In this document: positions 11,885 through 21,790 of the stretch, one piece after another
Numbering within the stretch: position 1 is the first letter of the stretch
Layout: the number at the start of each line of letters is the position of its first letter
The notes under the pieces: generated by a model
Databases searched by the model: none
Told to the model about the DNA's origin: nothing
What the model saw: only the letters and a program-made list of their open reading frames with translations
Made by a program: the position numbers and the translations under genes
Assembly: GCF_000471905.2 (NCBI RefSeq)
Contig: NW_006500351.1
Location: forward strand, 3,532,427 to 3,596,426
Reading direction: 5' to 3'
Origin: Amborella trichopoda
Lineage: Eukaryota > Streptophyta > Magnoliopsida > Amborellales > Amborellaceae
Length of the DNA stretch: 64,000 bases

Positions 11885-13640
11885 GTACATAGCATTGATA
11901 AGATCATTCAATTCTCGTCCTGCAAGTTCTTGAGTTTGTAGGCATTGCCTGGATGAATTTGAGTTATGAAATATGGTCCTTCCCAATTAGGCTTTACTTT
12001 CCCTAATGGGTGAGGATTCAAATGAAAGATTTTCTCTTAAACTCGATCCCCTACTCTGAATTATCGTGGTAACCATCTTTGGGTAACTCGCATGATCCTA
12101 TGATGATAGAAGATCATTTGTCAGCTGCTTGTAGTTGTCTCTCATTCAGGGTTTCGAGAGTGGCTAGTCAGGCTTCTGGTTGTTCCTTATAGTTTGATTG
12201 TGAGTGAGTATCCTAAGAGAGGGTATTTCTACTTCAATTGGAAGTATTGCCTCCATGCCATAGACCGGTATGTAGGGAGTCATCCTTGTGGTGGTTTTCT
12301 CAGTGGTTCTATAGGATCATAGTGCAGCTTGTAACTTTTTATGGCAATCCTTTCCACTTTCTATGGTCCAATTGATTGTCTTCAAGATAACTTTGTTGAT
12401 TGCTTCTGCTTGGCCATTTTCCTTGAAGATAACAAGATGATGAGAATTTTTTCTCTAAGACAAATATTTTTCACATTCTTTTTACCATTTTTTTCTTGAA
12501 GTTGGTCCCATTATCAGTGACAATTATCTTGAGTACTCCAAATCTATAGATTACATTGTTTATAATGAACCGGACCACATGTTGTCCTTCTATGTTGGTG
12601 AATGAGGTGGCCTTGAACCATTTTATGTAATATTTGATATTAGTGTATCCATTAGAGGGTGTTGCTTTTATCATTCCAATTATTTCCAAGGCCTCACATG
12701 GATAATGGTCAGACTGGAGGTGTTGAGTTGAGTGACACAAAAGGAGCGTGTATGAGGTCCCCATAAACTTCACATTTCAAGCATCTCATCTCGTATTTCC
12801 AAAAATCTTCAGCCATAGTAGTCTAATAGTATCCTTGTCTTCTGACTTTCTGAGCTAGAAGTGCTACCCCAGTGTGTCCTCCTTCATCATGTAGTTCTTT
12901 GAGCATAGTATCAACCTCTGATTGGTCAATACATCGTAGGAGGATTCATTCGAAAGACTTCTTGTAGAGGATGTCATCTTTGATCAAGAAGTTAATCGAT
13001 AATCTTCTTAGGGTATCCCTATCTCTCTTTGACGCTCCTTCAGGATACATTCTGTCTTTCAGCAAGACTGATACATCAAGATACTATGGTTTGACTTTGA
13101 CTAATTGGTTGGATTCGAGGGTGGATACTTCTTCCCTTTTTCGTTCTTGATTTTCTTATTCTTGTTAGTATCTTTGGAGGAGAAGGATCACTCTTGTGGC
13201 TTATATAGAATGATTGAACACTCATTTGGGAAAGAATATACATCATTGATGCAAGAGTCGCTAGGGTATCAGCGAATCAGTTGTTTTCCCTAGTCACATG
13301 TGAAAAAGTAATGTTTAGAATCATTTTGATAGCTTTTCAATTGTGTGTTGATAGGGCTGAAGCGTTTTTGTCTCTACCTTCCAATCCCTGTTGGTTTGAT
13401 TTATTACAAGGAGAGAATCACAGATGACTCCTAATTGTTCAATTCGGAGTTCACAAGTGTTCTCAAGACTAACTATTAAGGCCTCATACTTTGCAATATT
13501 GTTGGTGCAAGAACAATTGAGCCTTACACCTGTTAGAAACATTCTCTCTTTGTGGTTAAGAAAGCTTTCCCTAATGTATTGGCTCATTTTGATGAAGATG
13601 AGGCCATGCCTCCAATTAATGGTCTCTACTTGAAGAAATA
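11885..13640 (-). pseudogene. Ty3/gypsy pol fragment: RNase H and integrase (element D)
   Basis: On the minus strand three pol domains appear in order. RNase H lies at 13587-13321, with CTNNIAKYEALIVSLE and the following GVICDSLLVI, the archaeal-type RNase H sequence seen in Tat/Athila elements. The integrase zinc finger lies near 12930-12780, with H..H in ELHDEGGHTG and C..C in MRCLKC. The catalytic core lies at 12773-12471, with SNGYTNIKYYIKWFKA and the Asp of ITDNGTNF. A C-terminal piece near 12065-11940 contains KIFHLNPHPLGKVKP and WEGPYFI. Stops and frame changes separate the blocks. Upstream gag, protease and reverse transcriptase are missing because the sequence changes to the repeats of element A at about 13640. 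The gene would have inserted element cDNA into the genome; this copy cannot. Confidence 0.8.
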
Positions 13641-13654
13641 CTACCCCTAGTCAA

Positions 13655-13960
13655 CGGTCCCAGAGGCATGACCTTAAACATGCCTCAGGTCTTGGTGTAC
13701 AACCGTAAAATACACTAACATTACAATCTCAGAGGCATGATGTTAAACATGCCCTCAGGTGTTGTTGTACGACCTTAAAACACTCTGACTTTATGATCCC
13801 AGAGGCATGAGCTCAAACACCTCAGAGCTTAGCATACGACCTTAAAACACACTGACATTATGGTCCCAGAGGCATGACCTTAAACACGCCTCAGGTCTTG
13901 GTGTATCACCTTAAAATACACCAACACTATGGTCCCGACGGCATGACCTTAAAAATGCCT
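13655..13960 (+). repeat. Hairpin minisatellite, class 1 (conserved loop like ACCTTAAA)
   Basis: About eight degenerate units of 30-40 bases form stem-loops around a conserved CCTTAAA loop. The best are GAGGCATG/CATGCCTC with loop ACCTTAAA (13663-13686), TTGGTGTA/TACACTAA with one G-T pair (13692-13718), GGCATG/CATGCC (13734-13753), TTGGTGTA/TACACCAA perfect (13898-13924) and GGCAT/ATGCC (13940-13959). Arms differ between units while the loop stays. Related arrays lie at 47.95-48.67 kb and 58.94-59.77 kb. Confidence 0.75.
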
Positions 13961-13974
13961 CCCCAAAAATACGG

Positions 13975-14175
13975 ACATAACGAAAACCCAAAAGGGCGTC
14001 ATGGGTAAAAAAGTTCAAAAAAAATGACGGGCATGATAGCACCACTTGCTATCATGAGTAAAAGATGTCAAAAAAAAAGAAAAAAAAGTAGGGCATGGTG
14101 AAAACCTGCAAGGCATCGTGAGTAAAAATGATGAAAAAGGCAGGCATGATGTAAAAGCCATGGGCAAAAGCACCA
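13975..14175 (+). repeat. Hairpin minisatellite, class 2 (stem then RGTAAAA)
   Basis: Units of about 35-60 bases each hold a stem-loop followed by GGTAAAA or AGTAAAA. The clearest is CATGATAGC at 14032-14040 with GCTATCATG at 14048-14056, a perfect 9-bp stem with a 7-base loop, followed by AGTAAAAG. A neighbouring unit has the inner GAAAACCCAAAAGGGC hairpin near 13983. The same class recurs at 28.82, 48.70 and 58.72 kb. Confidence 0.7.
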
Positions 14176-14399
14176 CAAAAACTTTGATGGGGTCTTGCGA
14201 AAACAAGAAATTGCAAATACCCTAAGGGCTTGAATAAAAACCCTAGAGAGAATTTAAGTCAAAGATACGAGAGGCAAACACTTCCGTGAGAAATGCTCCC
14301 GGCATCTCACTGCCCTCAAAGAGATAGTAAAGAAGAGTAGAAGTGTGTGAACTATGAAAGCAGGAAAAGTGAGCAAAGGAAAGACAAAATGTGACATTT

Positions 14400-17300
14400 C
14401 ATTTCATAGATGGAGAAGCTCCCAAGTTTTTCATACAACAAAAGTAATAAGAAGCAAAATGAAAGAGAATAGGTGACGCCCCTAGAAGCTCTCAAGGGCC
14501 TCATTGATCCCCACCTTCACTATCTCAGAACGCTCAGTAGCCCTAAGGTCATTGATGGTTGTAGCGGCCTATTCTGCTAAGGTGGTTGCAGACTTGATGG
14601 TAATGTTAAGTCCAGTCAGTTCGTCGGACAAAACTTGGCTTTCTGCTCGCTATTGATTTCGTTCCCCCTCCAACTCAACGTACTGGGTATTCATCTTCAG
14701 CATTTCTGCCTTCAAGGCCCTCATTTTAGCCAAGTGGGTTTTGCCACATGCGCTAAACTCCAACTTGCAAGTAATAATAACAGTCTTCTTTTGGGTACAA
14801 GAATCCACCTGCCCAAGGTGTTGGCGAATGAGTCTTCTAAAGAAGTCAATTGAGCCCCACTCAGCTCATTCACTTCAGATTCGTCTCTCTGATCCTTTAG
14901 TCGCCAACACTCCAAGTAATCCAAAAGGCCTTCAAAATGGGTGAAAGTCTCCTTCTTGAAGATGTAAATACTCAAGGCAGCCACACAACCATGAAGATTG
15001 ACAATCTCCACCCCGAGCTCAGAAAGAGAACACCCGTTCAATTGCTGAAGACCTGCTTGTCGTAAGTAACTTACCATGGTAAACTTCACATTGGGAGAAG
15101 GCCTATCACGACAGGGCCAGGGGATGAAGTCACCTCAGTCGAGGGAATGGACACAATGGCGGTACTCGGCTCCATGGGTTTGACATCAAGATCTATACTC
15201 TAAGGTGCATCTGGCTAGAAATGAGACTCAATGTTCGAAGCCAAGAAGACCAATTCCTCGGCTACATCAGTGGTATCTGGGTGAGTCCCACTGATTGTCC
15301 TAATTACGTTGCCAAGGTCACTTGCCTCCTCAATTCTTGAGCATTTAAAACTTGTCTCCCCCGGAGATGAAAGAGCCACGGACTGTGTAAGCGCGACTTC
15401 GACTTCAAAAGTGGCAGTTATGCTTCATGACACCACCACTGGTAACCTCAACCATGCAAATTGTCTCTACCACATGGAGGGGGGCCACTCTCCCTCTGAT
15501 AACTGTTCAAGATGAAGCTGACCCATCAAGAAGGAAGGGGAGCAGTAGCCACTATCGCTGACGATGGGGTTGCAACCTTAGGGACCACATGAGCCGTCTC
15601 CGGTACAAGCGACAGACCAACATAATCGTGCCGTCAATATCACCCAAAGACTGGACAAGGTGGACTAGTCACGATCCGAGATTGAGAGTCGACTTTGCCA
15701 ACTGAACACTTTTGACAGACTGTAGTTTCTGAAATGACCTTTGATTCAAAAACATCTAAGGTCACTGGCTTCTTTGTCCTCTTCTTCATTGGCGCCTTGT
15801 CTCCTCTTGAAGGATGACCATAACGGAAGCCAACATCACGGGCAGAATGAGGTCCACTTCCTATTAAGGCATTATAATCTTGTGTTGGTTGTTCCTCATG
15901 CCCAAAAATAGTACGGCTCTACCTCCGCTAGAAGATCGAAGAAGGGTTATCAAAGAGAGTGTCAATCTTATCCTTGAGAGCAAGGACCTGGGGTGATTAC
16001 TCATCCACTGCCATAGCTCAAGGAATACCATGTTGTTCTCAGTCCTTGGGATAATCCATCTAAAGACAGATGGCACAAAGTTCTTCCCTTGCTTTGTGTC
16101 ATGTCTCCAAGTGACGTTCTCTCCATTTCAAGGGTGATCCATTGGCTAATATGAGTGGTTGATGATGTTCCACCAATGCCAGTAAGCTTCAGTGGAACGA
16201 CCAACCCGACCATAATGAGAGACCACAAACTTGTTCACCTCACTAAAGTCAAGGCATGTAGACTAAGTTGTCCTCATGTGCACTGCCTTCCATGACTCTC
16301 GACTAGTCCCAAGAGAATCCTTTTTCTTCTGCGAGCCCACCTTCCCATATCGCTTCTCAAATAATGGGAATGAGCGACCTTGATGCAATCCATACTGAGG
16401 TGCATAGCAATGAGGGTAAGAAGCCTTGAGTTTCGAATCAAATGGTGTCGGAAAGGGTAAATTGCACCCCTTGACACTCAGGGGACACATCATCTCATGA
16501 ATGCTTATAGAAGCTCCCTCTAGCTCATGAACCAGTTGGTTTACAAAGGCACGGTCAATATGAGCACCCATAGGAGAGTAAATAAAGAATCTCCTCCAAA
16601 GAGATTTTGCGCATGACCGGAGGTATGAAGCTTGGCCTTCTGGCCATCAATCCTCACAAGTTGAGGGCCCAAAGTCTCGGACAAGTCGGTGCTCACCACA
16701 TAAGTGTCCGGGAAGTAAGCAGATAGCCAATTGAATATGTACTGGGTCTGGAATGTAGTCTTGAAATTCCCTGAGAAGGCCTCTCCTCCGACTATCCCCA
16801 GTCCTTCTTCCCCTTTATACGTCTTCCCCCGTGAAATGGATCCCAAACCGTGATAAATGACGCACAATATAGGTTGTGCCAAACCATACTGACGCCCTCG
16901 TGCCATGTTGCAGTTTGCAAAAAAGTAGTCAGGACGGATGAAATCACCTTCGGACCTAGGAAGGGAAAACTTGCATAAGAAGAAGGTGAGATAGGCTACC
17001 AGGTAAACATGGTCCTTTTCAAACTGGTGCATGAAAGTAGTAGAAATAGCTGCCGCCCTCTCCTTGCCCTTATCACCAAGGACATAACAATATCCAGCAT
17101 GAGAAGCTCACTTGGCCATCACTGGCCTTTGAGTAAAGCAGTTAATAGATCTCAAAGATCTTTCAACATCCAGGAGGAGGTTCCTCGACCCCCAGTGATA
17201 TGTGGAACGAACTCGTCATACATAACACCCAGGGAAGTGGAGGTCGAGCAAAGAAAACTTGCCTTCCCCATAATTGAAAAGCCAGGTGTTGCTCACATGA

Positions 17301-17703
17301 CAACATGTTTCCAAAATAGGCTGAATTGTGTTCGGGCAACGGTCGTAGTACCCTACATAACACTGCACAGCCGTCAGCAAGGCGACAAACTTGAGCTCAT
17401 TCTCATAAATATGGAGCACCTCGAGGGTACATGCATTATAGCCTTTCAAGAATTGGTGTTCACCCTTCAAATGAAGCCCTTCAGGAGACCACATTAACCC
17501 CTTTGTGTTGGCCATCCTTTTCCCAAGGGTGGGAGGATCCAAACTAGAAGCCAAGTCACGGTGTGAAAAGTGGAACATGGGAATGTCGTCCTCTTAAATT
17601 ATTGACTCTCCATCCTCCGTCACTTGGATGTGAAATCGAGCACTGTCAAATACAAAGGTAACGCTTAGAGGCCACTCAAGCTCGCGAGTAAGCTTTGTAA
17701 GCC
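14400..17703 (-). pseudogene. PMD pseudogene of element A, main part (split by a Tekay-like element)
   Basis: Minus-strand sequence matching the PMD genes at 46.5-42.7 kb and 61.7-64 kb. It starts at the insertion point 17703 with LTRELEWPLSVTF. It continues with LGKRMANTKGLMWS (near 17520), LETCCHVSNTWLFNYGEG then LLDLHF (near 17270), the PMD block YLTFFLCKFSLPRSEGDFI then CNMARGRQYGLAQPILCVIY (near 16990-16840), GGEAFSGNFKT and AYFPDTYV. The tail near 15089-14721 has GLQQLNGCSLSELGVEIVNL and a helical segment. Frames change repeatedly and stops are common. The N-terminal piece lies on the far side of the insertion at 26557-26690. Confidence 0.7.
17699..17703. repeat. Left target-site duplication AAGCC
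   Basis: AAGCC precedes the LTR start TGTAAGG at 17704. GAGCC follows the other LTR end at 26557-26561. Four of five bases agree. Reading the PMD reading frame across this point (PIWL before, LTK after) restores the order seen in the homologous PMD copy at 61.7 kb, which independently supports the insertion site. Confidence 0.65.
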
Positions 17704-17785
17704 TGTAAGGACCAAGTTTTCCCGGCCATAGTAACACGCCCGGTAGAAGGGTCTGATTGTGTAGATGAAGCACGTGGCAGTGAAG

Positions 17786-17948
17786 ACAGAGGAAGGGAGC
17801 AACACTGTTTGAAGAAGAGAGAGAGGCAACGCCGTGCACGTGAAAGGAGGAATACTGCATGTGAACAGAGGAAGGGGGCAACATCGTTTGGAGAAGAGAG
17901 AGAGGCAACGTCGCATGCGTGAAGGGAGGAACACCGCACGTGAACAGG
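17786..17948 (+). repeat. 79-bp tandem repeats near the LTR start
   Basis: ACAGAGGAAGGGRGCAAC begins at 17786 and 17865, and a diverged form begins at 17944, giving a period of 79 bases. The third unit runs into the point where the second LTR begins to match (23918-23930), so the truncated second LTR keeps only the last unit. Confidence 0.65.
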
Positions 17949-19161
17949 GAGAGGGGCAATACCATTTGAGGCACCACTGTGCATGGCAGCATCATGTGTA
18001 ACACTGTCGTGCATGTCACTTGCAGAGTGCATGCAGCCACACATGCCAGTTGTCCAGTTGCATGTGTGGTTTTTGCCACCTGTCACCACTTGGACGGCCA
18101 CATCCCCACCAAGGGAGTACTGAAGCCTCTCCCTCTCCCACACGCCATTCACTTCATCCCCTCTCTCTCTCTAAAGCCTTTCAACTTGGAGGCCCTTTTG
18201 TTAGCTATTGTTCACCATTGAAGAGCCTTGTTAGAAGCTTGAAGGAGGAGACTGTGGGAGAAGATTTGGAGACACAGTGCACCTAAGGTAAGTGGATCAT
18301 CTACCTTGTAGGTCCTTAAGCATGGATTAGACATGAATCAAGCATGATAATTTGCATAAGTATTGGCATGATTAATGGATGCATATGTATACTGTTGTAC
18401 TGTAAATTCCAGCAATTTAGCATGCCTTTGCATGACCAAAATGAGGTATCAAATCTTCCTTGTTTTTCATGGAAAGTCTGTGATTATGTATTTTTGTGTA
18501 TCTAATAGAAAATGAGAAAGGTTTATGTTAAGAATTAGCATAATTAGAGGCCAATTGATTGTCATGTGGAGTGATGTTTTGACTGTGCTGTAATTTTCAC
18601 AAAGGTTTGATGTTTTTGTAATATACTTTGGACCTATCAAATGAGGTCCAATTGACCTCAAGCCTCTTCCATTGGAAAGATATCCGTGTCTACTAAAATT
18701 TTCATGTTTGAATCTTGCTCAAATTCTTTATGCATGAAGAGTTATGCTTCAAAATGTGCAAGTAGGTCACTGTTGATAAATTTATTAAAAGTGCAAAACT
18801 GATGTCTCTGTTGTCACGAATTTTGAATGACCAAATGGAGTCCAAATGTTCTCAAACTGCCCTTTGTTTAAAGATACATGTTTTTGCTCGAATTTTAGTA
18901 TTGTAGGAACTTTAAAATGTTTTATGGATTGAAAGTTATAATGGTACTATGTGGGACATGTCAATATCCCAACTGCGCAGCAGGTTTCAGATGGGATGCC
19001 TCCTTTGTAATGAGCTTCTGAAGGGGCCAACGTGGTCCAAACGTTTGAAAGATATGCATGTCTAATGTAAAATTGGTTTTGGAATTGTTTCGAATTCAAA
19101 GTGGATCGAATATTATGACTCTATTTATTACTGGACGTCACTGTTTGAAATTGCAGAAAAA

Positions 19162-19290
19162 TATGAGACTGTGATATTGAAAATATGACACTGTGATTCT
19201 GAAACTATGACACTGTGATACTGAAAAGATGACACTATGACACTAAAAATATAATATTGCGATACTGAAAATATGATACTATGATACGGG
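19162..19290 (+). repeat. About 21-bp tandem repeats in the Tekay-like LTR
   Basis: Six to seven units resembling ATGACACTGTGATACTGAAA follow one another with 19-22-base spacing. The homologous block in the second LTR is at 25081-25182 with fewer units. Confidence 0.7.
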
Positions 19291-19325
19291 GTCACTGATA
19301 ATATATGTGATTATGTTATAATGAA

Positions 19326-19760
19326 CTGTTATATGTGTCATGACCGCTACGCAATGAGTCCTCCACTGGTAGTGGCCACTCTTGACTTTGTTATATTAAG
19401 ACTGTTATATGTGCTATGACCGGTGCGCAATGGGTCCTCCATTGGTAGTGGCTACTCTAATTCTGTTATATTAAGATTGTTATATGTGCCATGATCGCTA
19501 TGTAATGGGTTCTCCATTGATAGTGGCTACTTTGATTCTGTTATATTAAAATTGTTATATGTGCCATGATCGCTACGCAATGGGTCCTCCATTGATAGTG
19601 GCTACTCTGATTTTGTTATATTAAGACTGTTATATGTGCCCTGACTGCTACACAATAGGTCCTCCATTGGTAGTTGGATTTGTAATTTTGTTATACTGAA
19701 AAATTATATCTATGATATGACCACTACGCAATGGCTCCCCCATTGGTCGTTGGGTATACT
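19326..19760 (+). repeat. 76-bp tandem repeats with a strong internal hairpin
   Basis: Six units with a period near 76 start at about 19338, 19414, 19490, 19565, 19641 and 19717. Each carries CAATGG, a 5-base spacer GTCCT, and CCATTG, flanked by CCGCTAC on one side and GTAGTGG on the other, so each unit can form a stem of about 13 base pairs. Five related units occur in the other LTR at 25213-25570. Confidence 0.75.
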
Positions 19761-20781
19761 ATACCTCGACTCCTATGATAGGACTGGAGTCGATAAGTGG
19801 CTGTGAATAATAGAGAGAGTCTTACCCCCCAAATTGTCATGGGTACTACGCATTGTGCCTTCCAATGGTAATGTAATGCCCACTCGCCTGAAGGCATAAG
19901 GAGAGGGTTGTGTCTTGCAAGGCCACAGCCTATCGAAAACCCCAAATTGCACTGCGGATTGTGTGCGTGAGTGAGGACATTACGAAATTGGACCTCCATT
20001 TGTCATTGTTCTCCCTTCTGAATGAGGTAGAAGTCCCAAGTTACAGGATTGGCTTAGCCTGATTGATGTGGCTTCTACTTTGGAGTAATAATTCTATTTT
20101 CTGCCTATCTGAATTATATATTCTGTATGAGTGTCTAACTAGAACTATGATAAGTAACGAAGTAATTGCTATCTTAGGAAATATTTGATGCTCTGGTATT
20201 TGAACCTTGCTCTCTTTATACTGCTACTGTTTCTAATGCACGACTCCACTCTGTGATACCAGTACGATCTCTGATGAACCATAGGCTATGTTATTATGTA
20301 TCTGCATGTAGACGGGAATATAAGGGTATTGATCTACTTACTAGGCTTATAACTCACTTCGCTTACTTTCATCTGTGTAGAGTGATAGCACTTGACTATG
20401 GGAGTCGAGCAGCAGAGTGGTGGCGACAGACATTTGACGCTTCAGACCTGTCAAGGATCCCTTTTTGCATAGTAGGTGTCTAGTGGTGAGGCCACTGTGT
20501 TGTTTTGGTGTGATGTACTATAAAGTCAGGCTTGTAAGCCTTGAACTATATTGTAAAGAATCTTGGAGTTGAATGAAATTTTAATGGTTTTAATTTATTC
20601 AGTTTATAGTGCTTGATGTATGAGGTTTATTTAATTTTCGTGGTTTGCTTTGATTCCGCATTTCTAACATGCGTTGACCCACTCCTGCCTGAGTGATGTT
20701 CGTGACCTCAAGTCGTGATCCCGCACTCTGTCGTCCTCCGGTAGGGTATGGTAGGGGTCAGGGGTAGGGTCATAAAAATTA

Positions 20782-20793
20782 TAGTATTAGAGA
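20782..20793 (+). promoter_or_regulatory. Degenerate primer binding site (initiator Met tRNA type)
   Basis: TAGTATTAGAGA lies 10 bases after the LTR end and resembles TGGTATCAGAGC, the usual primer site of chromoviruses. Three of twelve positions differ. Confidence 0.55.
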
Positions 20794-20889
20794 AGCCAGG
20801 TTAGGATTATTAGCTTAGGAAGTTTTAGAAGTATCCTTAGAATAGTTTTGGGTAGACTAGTAACTGAGTGCTTGTGTCTTAAGTTGAAG

Positions 20890-21790
20890 ATGCCGAGGAC
20901 ATGAGCCAATTATGCAAGCTCCAGTAATGAAAACACCGAGGCCCTCGGTGAGTTTGGCAGAACCTTAGCGACCATGACACAGATGTTGAAAGAAGCAATG
21001 TCGGTCCCGTCTACCCCCTCCCCTTACCTGAATGACAATAGTCTAATAGAGAAGTTTAGAAGGGTGTCTCCTCCAACTTTCTTGGGGCTCGGGGGAGTAT
21101 AGAAAGTAGAACATTGGAGAAGGAAAGTAGAAAAGATATTTGAGGTGTTGGATTGTACAGGTGAATAGAAAGTCAGGCTGGGAACCTCCATTTTAGAAGG
21201 AGATGTTGAGCACTGGTGGGGCTCAGTGAAGCAATCATGGGAAGAATCAGGGACAGAAGTGAGTTGGGAAAATTTTCTAGAAGCATTCAATGAGAAGCAT
21301 TTCCCTGACTCTATACGAGAAAGAAAAGAAGTAGAGTTCATTGAGCTACAACAAGGAAATTTATCGGTGGAACAATATGCAACTAAGTTTTCTGAGCTGT
21401 CAAGGTATGCACCACACATCATTAATACTGAGAGAGGCCTCAGACCATAAATAAGGGGGAGGGTGATATCTGCAAATCTCAAAACCTTCTCCCTTTTGGT
21501 AGATTTGGCCTTGAAGATTGAGAGGGACTGTGAAGAGTCTCGCGTTGGGGGAAACTGGAAGATGGGACCATCCCAGTTTGGAAACTTGGGGAGAAAGGCT
21601 CGACAACCACTAAGAGATAACCAGAGGGGTAAGAAGATTCAGAGGACCTTGCCGGGCGACGTAAGGGAGGGAGAACATGCGCCCGATGTTCCCACATTGT
21701 GGGAAGGATAATCATTCAGCGGATGAGTGCCGAAGAACGACAAGGGCGTGCTTCAAATGTGGCAAACCTGGCCACCAGATTAGAGATTTC
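20890..21790 (+). pseudogene. gag pseudogene of the Tekay-like element
   Basis: The likely start is ATG at 20890, but the fifth codon is already TGA. Recognisable pieces follow: FRRVSPPTFLG, then EKIFEVLDC, LEGDVEHWWGSVKQSWEE, then FPDSIRERKEVEFIELQQGN and KFSELSRYAPHI (to 21450), the conserved capsid core. After a stop, RNA-binding sequence appears near 21675-21780 with HCGKDNHSADEC and CFKCGKPGHQIRDF. In the last knuckle the fourth ligand, normally Cys, reads Phe. Gag would form the particle that packages element RNA. Several stops and at least one frame change make this copy non-functional. Confidence 0.8.

Larger units (their letters stand above)
17704..20772 (+). mobile_element. 5' LTR of Tekay/Del-like Ty3/gypsy element
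   Basis: The LTR starts TGTAAGGACC after the target duplication and ends ...GGGTCA just before a degenerate initiator-Met primer site. At 3.07 kb it is long, as is usual for Tekay/Del chromoviruses. From about 17948 to its end it matches the second LTR at 23.92-26.56 kb, with scattered substitutions and small indels, so the insertion is not recent. It contains three tandem-repeat zones, described separately. A frame at 20253-20483 is preserved in both LTRs only because they are copies of each other. Confidence 0.75.

Noticed and set aside
13655..13960. CRISPR-like regularly spaced repeats
   Set aside because: Plant nuclear context, units degenerate and contiguous without unique spacers of constant length.
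17701..17740. Continuation of the PMD frame beyond 17703 (KLGPYR resembling ELGTYE)
   Set aside because: The target duplication and the matching PMD piece at 26557-26690 place the LTR start at 17704; the resemblance is chance.
20253..20483. Open frame conserved in both Tekay-like LTRs (counterpart 26052-26291)
   Set aside because: Both copies derive from one LTR, so similarity needs no coding selection, and the frame matches no family I know.
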